Source: Hyphomicrobiaceae bacterium | GTDB lineage: Bacteria > Pseudomonadota > Alphaproteobacteria > Rhizobiales > Ancalomicrobiaceae | NCBI GenBank assembly: GCA_016793065.1 | Contig: JAEULV010000072.1 | Span: forward strand, 1 to 47,252 | Reading direction: 5' to 3' | Length of the DNA stretch: 47,252 bases | Shown: piece after piece, positions 1 through 7,315 of the stretch | Layout: each line of letters opens with the position of its first letter | Numbering within the stretch: the stretch's first letter is position 1 | The notes under the pieces: generated by a model | The model's database searches: none | The model's input: only the letters and a program-made list of their open reading frames with translations | Told to the model about the DNA's origin: nothing | Position numbers and translations under genes: made by a program

Positions 1-636
1 CTCTCGACCTCGGTGCGCGAGATCAGCCAGACCGTGTCGACGTCGGCCCAGATCGGCCAGGAAGCCGTGCGCAACGCCGTCAACACCGTTGCCAAGGTGC
101 AGGAACTCTCCGACGCGGCGAGCAAGATCGGCACCATCATCAAGTTGATCAGCGACATCGCCGCCCAGACCAACCTGCTCGCCCTCAACGCCACGATCGA
201 GGCCGCCCGCGCCGGCGAGGCCGGTCGCGGCTTTGCCGTGGTGGCACAGGAGGTCAAGCAGCTTGCCGACCAGACCTCGAAGGCCACCAACGAAATCGCC
301 AACCAGATCAGCGCTATCCAGATGGCGACGACCGGTTCGGCCGATGCCATCGACGGCATTTCCAAGCTGATCCGGCAGATGAGCGAGTTCTCCACCGCCA
401 TCGCCGCTGCCATCGAGGAACAGGGCGCCGCCACCGACGAAATCTCCCGCAACGTCCAGATGGCCTCGCGCGGCACCCAGGAAGTCACCGCCAATATCAG
501 CGGCGTCACCCGCGCCGTCGGCCACTCCCGCGATGCCGCGTCGAGCGTCCTCGGCTCGGCCGACGAACTGGGCGGGCTCGCCGACCGGCTGCATGGCGAA
601 GTGACGGGCTTCCTGCAAAAGGTCCGCGCCGCCTGA
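1..636 (+). CDS. Methyl-accepting chemotaxis protein, C-terminal signalling part (5' truncated by window edge)
   Basis: The frame is open from base 1, so the gene begins before the window and only the last 211 or so residues are seen. These are an almost purely alpha-helical cytoplasmic signalling domain that relays receptor state to CheA and CheW. The hairpin tip is recognisable by the conserved run [20 protein letters not shown] followed by GRGFAVVA, which is the CheA/CheW contact region. Glu/Gln/Ala-rich helices on both sides are the expected adaptation regions. No C-terminal pentapeptide for CheR or CheB tethering is present; the protein ends in a short helical tail closing with KVRAA. 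Sensor type and membrane topology lie outside the window. A hairpin with a T-run 86 bases after the stop probably ends the transcript. Family identity is secure; the ligand is unknown. Confidence 0.95.
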   Translation, partial: LSTSVREISQTVSTSAQIGQEAVRNAVNTVAKVQELSDAASKIGTIIKLISDIAAQTNLLALNATIEAARAGEAGRGFAVVAQEVKQLADQTSKATNEIANQISAIQMATTGSADAIDGISKLIRQMSEFSTAIAAAIEEQGAATDEISRNVQMASRGTQEVTANISGVTRAVGHSRDAASSVLGSADELGGLADRLHGEVTGFLQKVRAA

Positions 637-721
637 TCGGGCGCGCCCGGCGCGGCCTGGCCAAGCGCCGCATCGCGCCGCCGTGACGGGCGCCGGCGCA
701 CCAGTCAGCCCATCTTCCACG

Positions 722-753
722 ATCCGGCGCGGGCCTCGGCCCCGCCGGATTTT
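722..753 (+). terminator. Intrinsic terminator after the chemoreceptor gene
   Basis: Arms at 722-734 and 739-750 pair over 12 bp with one bulged C at 730 and a CTCG loop, followed by four T residues at 750-753. It lies between two convergent genes and abuts the stop codon of the large minus-strand gene, so it suits the plus-strand transcript. Confidence 0.6.
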
Positions 754-3700
754 CAGTTTCCGCCGCCCGATGGCGGATTGGCGCCGCCCTGTCTCGGCTT
801 TTCTTCGAGATCGCGATACTCGAAGATCTTGCGGAAGATCCCCGGTGCGATCGCCGACATCGGGTTGACCTGCAGCACCGGGTCCTCGACCGGCCCCGAC
901 ACCCGGAAGGTCACCCCGAGCAGGCCTTCGTTGCGCCCACCGGTGGCGATTTCGCCAAGCAGCGGGATGCGCGACAACAGGTTGTTGAGCCCATAGGCCG
1001 GGATATAGGTACCGTTGATCAGCATCCGCCCGCGATCGATGTCGATCTGGCCGTTGGCGATGGCGCCGACCTCGGGGCCGCGCAGCACCGCGTCGAGGAT
1101 GTTGACCTGCCCGCGCTGGGTCGAGAACTGCACCACCATCTTGTCGAAGCCTGCGCCGGCGCTGTCGGTCCGCGCCTTGGTCGCCGCTTCCGAGGTGATG
1201 CGCTGGACGTTCTGGTCGTCCTTGATGCGGAACCGGTTGGCCTCCAGCCGGCCGCTGGAGGCGCCTGGACCGGTCAGGTTGGCGGTGATCCGGGCGTTGC
1301 CGCCCTCGACGCTGCCGTAGATGTCGAGGAACCGCAGCAGCGCCCCGAGATCGTCCGTCGTGAACACCAGCGTCCGCTTGCTGCCCTCGCTGCGGATCTG
1401 CGCGTCGATCGAGCGTCCGCCGCCGAACCGCCCGGTGATCGTCAGCTTCTGCACCACGCCCTTGCGCTGCACCACCTCGACCACCGTGTCGGTCATCGAC
1501 TCGTTGTTGAAGCCGGTCAGCCGCGCCGCCCGGATCGTCAGGTTGGCATCGCGCCCCTGCGCCGGCCCGCCGGCAGCGGCCGCGGCGGGCGGATCATCGC
1601 GCCCCTTCTTGATCCCCAGCAGAAATCCGCGCGCATCGAAGCCGCCGATATCGAGCCCGACTTCCGCGCCGTTGGCTCCGCGCGAGAACCGCAGCTTCGC
1701 CTCGTCGCCCTTGCGCAGGGCAAACCGGCCGAACTCCGCCCGGGTGATCTGGTTGCCGGCATCGAACTGCAGCGCGCCGCGAATGTCGACGCCCTCGGAC
1801 TCGATCACCAGATTGTCGATCCGCCCGCCCTGCCCTTCCTTCGAGGTGAGGTCGAAGCTGGCCTTGCCCGGCACCCCGGCGCCCTTGGTGAACGAGAACA
1901 CCGGCACGAACAGCTTCGCCTGGGTCAGGTCGACCTCGATCTTCTGCCCGCCGTCCTGGCCCTGGTTGAGGCTGATCGGCGTCTTGCCCTTGATCAGATC
2001 GCCGAGATCGGCGCCGAGCTTCTTGCGGCCGTCGTCGTCGAGCACCACCTTGACGCCGCGCCGGTCGCCGGCGCCGCCGCCCCGGCTCATCACCAGATCG
2101 AGGTCGATCGCCAACCCGTCGACCTGCGCCTTGCCGACGATCTTGGCGACGTCGCCCTCCACCAGCAGCTTCAACTTGCCGCCGCTGATCTTGCGTCCGT
2201 CGATCGGCTTCGCCGAGGCAAATCCGTCGAGGTTCAGCTCGGCCTTGACGCGGGCCTTCTCCGGCTTGACGTCCGCCTCCAGCGCGAATTCCGTTTGCAG
2301 CCAGCCGCTTGCCGTCCCGGTCAGCGCGCCCGCCTCGATCCCGGTGCCCTTCAGCGCGAAGATCGGATCGGCATCGGCGATTTCCGCCAGCGCCGCGATG
2401 TCGCCGCCGATCTGCATCCGCGTCTGCGAATAGGGAACGGGCTTGGCCACATCGTCGAGGGTGAAATCGAGCTTGCTGACATTCGCCCGCCGGTTGGAAT
2501 GGGTGACGAGGCTGCCGCGCTCGACGGCGAACAGCAGCTTGCGATCGCGGATCGTGATCAGGCCGCGAGCGTCGCCCACCGGCGGAACATCGCCGAAACT
2601 GGCGATTTCCAGCCCTTCGAAGCGGATGGCGAGATTGATCGGGTCGCGCCCCCAGGTCGACGGATCGTCGACCTTCGGCAGATCGAGCTTGATCCGCCCG
2701 CCCTCGAGCGCCCGTCCCTTCTCAGCGTGCGTCAGGAACCAGGTCCGCGCCGGCGGCGCCACCCAGCTCGGCCACACCTGCTTGATTTCCGTCGTCGGGA
2801 TCGCGCCGAACTGCAGGTCCATCGTCAGCGACGGCACCGGATTGGTGAGGTTCATCGCGCCGGTCATCTGCACGCCGGTATCGCGCCAGCTGACCCGGCC
2901 CCGCTCGAACGTCAGCACCTTGAGGCGCGGATCGAAGCTCATCTCCATCGTGCCGCTGCCGAGCTTCAGCGGCGGCGCCAGCGCCACGGCTTCCGGCGCC
3001 AGCTGCCCGGAGACCAGATTGATCGTCGTCCGCCACACCGGCGTCGGATCGCGCGGCTTCGGCGGCGTCAGCGTCCCCTCGACGGCAATCCGGTTGGCGC
3101 CCGAGGCGAAGGTCGAGCGGGTGATGGCGAAGCGCTGCTCGTTCGGCTCCCACGCCAAGCCGAACTGCGCCTCGTCCACATGCAGCCGGTCGGTAATCAA
3201 CGGTCCGAAGCGCAGCACGCCCTTGCCGATGCCGAGCGTCGCCGTTGCCGCAGTCAGCCGTCCCTCCGGATCGATATCGATGGTGAAGCCCGGATAGAGC
3301 GGCGAGCCGACCGCCATGTGCGGCCCGAGATCGGCCAGCCAGTCCGACACGATGATGTCGGTCGCCTCGCCGGTGATCCGCGACGAACCGTCCGGCCGCA
3401 CCAGTCGCGCCGCCGACAGCGTCCAGCGGCCGTCGACGCCCTGCCCCGCCGTCTTGAGATCGGCCGAGCCATCGGCGCCGATCGCCAGCTCGGCACTGAC
3501 GTCGGGCAATTGCCAGCGCCGCTCGTAGCCGCCGTCGCGGCGGACGAACTCGATGACGCCGTCGCTGACGCTGACGCTCTCCAGCCCCGATTGCGCCACC
3601 TGCGCCACCGGCGCCAGCCCCGTCACCAGATCCTCGATCACCGAGCGGGTGATCGGCGCCTGATCGGCCTTGGCGACGCCGGGCGCCTCCTCGCGGATCT

Positions 3701-4121
3701 CGATATAGCGGATCATCGGCCTGGAAACGGTGATATGCCGCGCCACCGCCTCGAACCCGAGCAGGCGCCAGCCGTCGATCGCGATGTCGACCTGCGGCAC
3801 GCTGGCGCCGAACCGGCCTTCCTGCTCGACCTCGACGCCGGTGACCCGCACGATCGGCCCCCGGTCGACCGACCAGCGCAGCTTGACGTTGCCGACCTCG
3901 ACCTTGGCAGTGGCGCCGAACGTGTCGCGCAGGCTGTCGATCGCCGCCTCCCGCCCGCCGAACAGCGTCAGCGGCCCGAAGCTCAGCATCGTCGCCAGCA
4001 CGATCAGCACCACCGCGATCATGCCCATCGCGGCAAGGCCGACTGAGACGGCAAGCGAAACCAGACGCCGGCTGCGGCGCGGTGGCGCGGCGGGCAGAGG
4101 GGCTTCGGTCTGGTCGGTCAT
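753..4121 (-). CDS. Large AsmA-like / DUF3971 envelope protein (YhdP/TamB-type architecture)
   Basis: This 1122-residue protein has a short basic N-terminus, one transmembrane helix at about residues 24-50, and a long exported region of alternating beta-strands. That is the layout of AsmA-superfamily proteins, which in other bacteria bridge the inner and outer membranes and help move phospholipid. The first 400 residues resemble DUF3971. The last 300 residues resemble the AsmA-like C-terminal region, with a glycine-rich segment ending about 40 residues before a low-complexity PSGGGN tail. A Gly/Ala-rich linker near residue 850 looks disordered. The start at 4121 places the helix correctly and leaves about 250 bases to the divergent peroxiredoxin gene. 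Lipid transport is inferred from the superfamily; no substrate can be read from the sequence. It may be misnamed as a large hypothetical protein in databases. Confidence 0.85.
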   Translation of the reverse strand: MTDQTEAPLPAAPPRRSRRLVSLAVSVGLAAMGMIAVVLIVLATMLSFGPLTLFGGREAAIDSLRDTFGATAKVEVGNVKLRWSVDRGPIVRVTGVEVEQEGRFGASVPQVDIAIDGWRLLGFEAVARHITVSRPMIRYIEIREEAPGVAKADQAPITRSVIEDLVTGLAPVAQVAQSGLESVSVSDGVIEFVRRDGGYERRWQLPDVSAELAIGADGSADLKTAGQGVDGRWTLSAARLVRPDGSSRITGEATDIIVSDWLADLGPHMAVGSPLYPGFTIDIDPEGRLTAATATLGIGKGVLRFGPLITDRLHVDEAQFGLAWEPNEQRFAITRSTFASGANRIAVEGTLTPPKPRDPTPVWRTTINLVSGQLAPEAVALAPPLKLGSGTMEMSFDPRLKVLTFERGRVSWRDTGVQMTGAMNLTNPVPSLTMDLQFGAIPTTEIKQVWPSWVAPPARTWFLTHAEKGRALEGGRIKLDLPKVDDPSTWGRDPINLAIRFEGLEIASFGDVPPVGDARGLITIRDRKLLFAVERGSLVTHSNRRANVSKLDFTLDDVAKPVPYSQTRMQIGGDIAALAEIADADPIFALKGTGIEAGALTGTASGWLQTEFALEADVKPEKARVKAELNLDGFASAKPIDGRKISGGKLKLLVEGDVAKIVGKAQVDGLAIDLDLVMSRGGGAGDRRGVKVVLDDDGRKKLGADLGDLIKGKTPISLNQGQDGGQKIEVDLTQAKLFVPVFSFTKGAGVPGKASFDLTSKEGQGGRIDNLVIESEGVDIRGALQFDAGNQITRAEFGRFALRKGDEAKLRFSRGANGAEVGLDIGGFDARGFLLGIKKGRDDPPAAAAAGGPAQGRDANLTIRAARLTGFNNESMTDTVVEVVQRKGVVQKLTITGRFGGGRSIDAQIRSEGSKRTLVFTTDDLGALLRFLDIYGSVEGGNARITANLTGPGASSGRLEANRFRIKDDQNVQRITSEAATKARTDSAGAGFDKMVVQFSTQRGQVNILDAVLRGPEVGAIANGQIDIDRGRMLINGTYIPAYGLNNLLSRIPLLGEIATGGRNEGLLGVTFRVSGPVEDPVLQVNPMSAIAPGIFRKIFEYRDLEEKPRQGGANPPSGGGN

Positions 4122-4372
4122 TCCGCTCCTGAAGGACTGATCGGCACGGCTCGGCGGCGCCCGGACAGGGATTCGCTCGGCGACCCGGCTCGAATCGTCT
4201 TGCCAGTTCCCCGTGCCGGTGTCGCCCGAAAAGGCGTTTCGCCCACAATTTCACCTCGCCGATCCAGGTGCAAAGCGGGCACGTATCTGCAAGGCTCCAC
4301 CACGACGCGTCGGCGATGCCGACCGGCGCTGCGGTTTTTTGCGACAGCAAGACGACGAAAGGAAGGCGAACG

Positions 4373-4837
4373 ATGGCCCTCACCCCCGGCGATGCCGCCC
4401 CCGACTTCCAGCTCCCCGCCGATGGCGGCGGCTCGCTGCGCCTTTCCGACCTGAAGGGCAAGCCGGTCGTGGTCTATTTCTATCCGCGCGACGACACCCC
4501 CGGCTGCACCAAGGAAGCCATCGGCTTCTCCTGCCTCGCCGACCGCTTTGCCGCGCTCGGCGTCACCGTCATCGGGATTTCCGGCGATACCGCGAAGAGC
4601 CATGACAAGTTCATCGCCAAGCATGAGCTCAAGGTCCGTCTCGCCAGCGACGCCGAACACGCGACGATGGAGGCCTTCGGCGTCTGGGTGGAAAAATCCA
4701 TGTATGGAAAGAAGTACATGGGCGTCGAACGCGCCACCTTCCTGATCGACGGCAACGGCGTCGTCGCCCGTGCCTGGCCCAAGGTCAAGGTCGACGGCCA
4801 CGCCGAGGAAGTGCTGAAGGCGGTCGAGGCGCTTTGA
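4373..4837 (+). CDS. bcp: Bcp/PrxQ-type thioredoxin-dependent peroxiredoxin
   Basis: A 154-residue cytoplasmic peroxiredoxin that reduces hydrogen peroxide and organic hydroperoxides. The peroxidatic cysteine is Cys45 in the motif DDTPGCTKEA, preceded by the strand VVVYFYP. The Arg of the active site sits in the VERATFLID segment. The usual resolving cysteine five residues after the peroxidatic one is replaced by Ile50. The only other cysteine is Cys54, nine residues away, so the recycling chemistry may be one-Cys or use Cys54. The open frame continues upstream to 4268, but the start at 4373 gives the normal family length and has a GGAAGG Shine-Dalgarno sequence about 7 bases upstream. Divergent from the AsmA-like gene across 251 bases. 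Bcp next to such a protein is an arrangement I recall from other rhizobia. Confidence 0.92.
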   Translation: MALTPGDAAPDFQLPADGGGSLRLSDLKGKPVVVYFYPRDDTPGCTKEAIGFSCLADRFAALGVTVIGISGDTAKSHDKFIAKHELKVRLASDAEHATMEAFGVWVEKSMYGKKYMGVERATFLIDGNGVVARAWPKVKVDGHAEEVLKAVEAL

Positions 4838-4881
4838 TCGCCGCCCGGTCGCCCGCAGTCCTTGGTCGCGATAAGGGAAGT

Positions 4882-4889
4882 TTAACCAT
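4882..4889 (+). promoter_or_regulatory. CtrA-like half-site TTAACCAT
   Basis: The octamer TTAACCAT lies 66 bases before the start of the M23 peptidase gene. It matches the half-site form of the cell-cycle regulator CtrA known from Caulobacter and relatives. An exact octamer can occur by chance, but TA-rich words are rare in this GC-rich sequence and the target gene, a cell-wall hydrolase, is a plausible one. Confidence 0.35.
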
Positions 4890-4954
4890 AACCGTCAACA
4901 ATCGTCGTCGATCCGGTATCCGTCGGACCTGTCGATTGTGCGGAAGGTTGGCTC

Positions 4955-6262
4955 ATGTCGCGTACCCCAAAGGCTCCGGCGGGCGAGCGTCGGACTGAGT
5001 TCGGCAGGCGCAATACGGGCCACACCATCACCATCTCGCGCGGCGAGAGCTCCCGCAGCTTCACCATCCAGCCGTGGATCGGCCTGCTCGCCGGCATCAT
5101 CGCGGTGTTTCTCGGCTTCGCCTATCTCGGCGCCACCGCCTACCTGATGTATCGCGACGACATCATTGGCGGCACCATTGCCCGCCATGCCCGGCTGCAG
5201 CACGCCTACGAGGACCGCCTCGCGTCGCTGCGCGCCCAGATCGACCGGGTCAATTCCCGCCAGCTGATCGACCAGCAGGCGCTCGAGACCCGCGTCGCCG
5301 AACTCATCCGCCGCCAGGATTCGCTCAAGGACCACAACCAGCGCATCGCCCAGCTGATGGACCGCGCCGCCGGCCTCGGCACGCCGGCGAAGCCCGCCGG
5401 CAAGGCCGGCGCCATCCCCGCCGCCACGCCGCTCGGCTATGCCCCAAGCGTGCCCGCCGACGTCACCGGCTCGGTCCGCCCGAAGCCGCTGGAGGCGCCG
5501 CCCGTCGGCGGCCTTCGTCCGATGACCCGGCTCGATGCCAAGACCGCCGTCGCCAGCGTCGGCGCCGTCGACGCCGAGCTTGGCCGCATCGTCTCCGAAC
5601 AACTGGTTTCGCTCGACCGGGTCGTGCGCACCGCCGAGACCAATCTCGGCCGCTTCGAGCGTGTCGCCACCCGCCTCGGCATCGCCCTGCCGGCGCCGAA
5701 GGAAGCCGCCGCCCGTCCGTTGCCGGCCGCGACCGGCGGCCCGCTGGTGCCGCTCGGCTCCGGCGAACTCGCCGCCGCGCTCACCCGCGCCGAACAGGCC
5801 CTCGTCCGCCTCGACGGCGCCCGCTCGGTGCTGAAGCGCGTGCCCCTTGCGGTCCCCGTGCCCGGCAGTCCGACGGTCACGTCGGGCTTCGGCGCCCGCC
5901 GCGACCCGTTCCTCGGCATCGATGCCATGCATACCGGCGTCGACTATCGCGGCGATACCGGCGACCCGGTGCTGGCCACCGCCGCTGGCACCGTCATCAA
6001 CGCCGATCGCGAGGGCGGCTATGGCCTGATGGTCGAGATCGACCACGGCAACGGCATCACCACCCGCTACGGCCATCTGTCGCGCATCGACGTCGAGGTC
6101 GGCGACAAGGTCGAACTCGGCGACACCATCGGCGGCATCGGCTCGACCGGCCGCTCCACCGGCCCGCATCTGCACTATGAGACCCGCGTCCGCGGCGAGG
6201 CGCAAAACCCGGTCATCTATCTCGACGCCGGTCGCCAGCTGCGCGAACTCACCGCAAACTGA
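4955..6262 (+). CDS. Membrane-anchored M23 (LytM) family peptidoglycan metallopeptidase
   Basis: A 435-residue inner-membrane protein with a large periplasmic part. Order: a basic cytoplasmic tail of about 45 residues; a transmembrane helix at roughly 47-70; a coiled coil rich in Arg, Gln and Leu at about 82-140; a Pro/Ala linker; a second helical stretch; and a C-terminal LytM domain from about 305. The zinc ligands are visible as the His and Asp of MHTGVDYRG and the HLH of GPHLHYE, with another conserved His in RYGHLS. All are intact, so it is probably an active D,D-endopeptidase rather than a regulator. The layout resembles rhizobial polar-growth and division LytM proteins such as RgsM, but the specific role is inference. 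A CtrA-like half-site lies upstream. The start at 4955 keeps the helix in the expected place. Confidence 0.9.
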   Translation: MSRTPKAPAGERRTEFGRRNTGHTITISRGESSRSFTIQPWIGLLAGIIAVFLGFAYLGATAYLMYRDDIIGGTIARHARLQHAYEDRLASLRAQIDRVNSRQLIDQQALETRVAELIRRQDSLKDHNQRIAQLMDRAAGLGTPAKPAGKAGAIPAATPLGYAPSVPADVTGSVRPKPLEAPPVGGLRPMTRLDAKTAVASVGAVDAELGRIVSEQLVSLDRVVRTAETNLGRFERVATRLGIALPAPKEAAARPLPAATGGPLVPLGSGELAAALTRAEQALVRLDGARSVLKRVPLAVPVPGSPTVTSGFGARRDPFLGIDAMHTGVDYRGDTGDPVLATAAGTVINADREGGYGLMVEIDHGNGITTRYGHLSRIDVEVGDKVELGDTIGGIGSTGRSTGPHLHYETRVRGEAQNPVIYLDAGRQLRELTAN

Positions 6263-6280
6263 CAGCCCAAGCACCAGCCG

Positions 6281-7081
6281 TCAGCCGATCCCCAGCAACG
6301 CCCGCACCGCGCCGCCGATCGGATGGCTCGCCGGCCAGCACAGCCGGATCGCCATGCCGACGCACATCACCACGATCAGCGGCCGCACCAGCTTGGCGCC
6401 ATGCCCGATCGCCGCCTTGGCCCCGAGCCAGGCCCCGACGACCTGCCCCGCCGCCATCGCCAGCCCGATCGACCACACCATCGCGCCGCCGAGCAGGAAG
6501 GCGACGAACGCCGCCGCGTTGGTGGTGAAGTTGAGAAGCTTGGTCGTCCCCGTGGCGCGGCGCGCGTCGAGCCCGAGGAGCGACACGCAGGCGAGCATGA
6601 AGAACGATCCGGTGCCCGGCCCGAACACCCCGTCATAGAAGCCGATCGCCGGCGTCGGCCCCAGCGCGAAGCCGCGCCCCCCGAGACGCGGTTCGCTGGC
6701 ATGATCCGCCAGCCGCCGCGTCAGCAGGAAATAGACCGCCACTACCACCAGCACCGCCGGCATGATCGCCGCGAGCGCGCTCGGATCGATCGCCTGCACC
6801 ACCAGCGCGCCGATCGCCGAGCCGATCGCCGCCGCGACCACCGCCGGCCAATAGCGCCGCAGGTCGACATAGCCGGCCCGCCACATCGTCCACGTCGCCG
6901 CCGCCGTGCCGAATACGCTCTGCACCTTGTTGGTCGCCACCGCCGCCGCCGGCGTCAACCCGGCGATCAGCAAGGCCGGCAGGGTCAGCAACCCGCCGCC
7001 GCCGGCGATCGAATCGACAAACCCGGCGGCAAAGGCGACAGCCACCAGGGACACGAGCAGGACGGCATCGATTTCGGGCAT
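6281..7081 (-). CDS. TSUP (TauE/SafE) family membrane permease
   Basis: A 266-residue hydrophobic protein with about eight predicted transmembrane helices. The N-terminal motif AAGFVDSIAGGGGLLTLPAL and the internal repeat GFYDGVFGPGTGSFFML are the two related signature segments of the TSUP family. Members export sulfite, sulfonates or other small organic anions across the inner membrane; which one applies here cannot be read from the sequence. The gene is convergent with the M23 peptidase gene, with 18 bases between the stop codons, and stands alone as a transcription unit. No sulfur or taurine genes flank it, so context gives no substrate hint. The start at 7081 places helix 1 immediately at the N-terminus, as usual in this family. 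Confidence 0.9.
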   Translation of the reverse strand: MPEIDAVLLVSLVAVAFAAGFVDSIAGGGGLLTLPALLIAGLTPAAAVATNKVQSVFGTAAATWTMWRAGYVDLRRYWPAVVAAAIGSAIGALVVQAIDPSALAAIMPAVLVVVAVYFLLTRRLADHASEPRLGGRGFALGPTPAIGFYDGVFGPGTGSFFMLACVSLLGLDARRATGTTKLLNFTTNAAAFVAFLLGGAMVWSIGLAMAAGQVVGAWLGAKAAIGHGAKLVRPLIVVMCVGMAIRLCWPASHPIGGAVRALLGIG

Positions 7082-7315
7082 TTCCGGTCCGGTTGCTGCG
7101 GATGGCGCGGGAGCCGCGATCGGCGGGAAACCGCAACCGACCCGGTCGCTTCGCTGGCGACCTCGCTGCGATGGTTAGCGCAATCGCCGGCCCCCGGGCA
7201 ACCACGCTCGCCCGAACGCAACACGGCCCTGCGCCAGCGGGCGGACCGGCAGCCGTCCCCCTTGCAGCCCGGGGAATGCGCCGGCTCGGCGCACTCCCGG
7301 ATCATGGCCGGCCGA

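Noticed and set aside
1321..4046. Long plus-strand open frames opposite the AsmA-like gene (up to 583 codons)
   Set aside because: They are produced by the GC-rich third position of the real minus-strand gene; their composition is Arg/Pro/Ser-rich without any domain.
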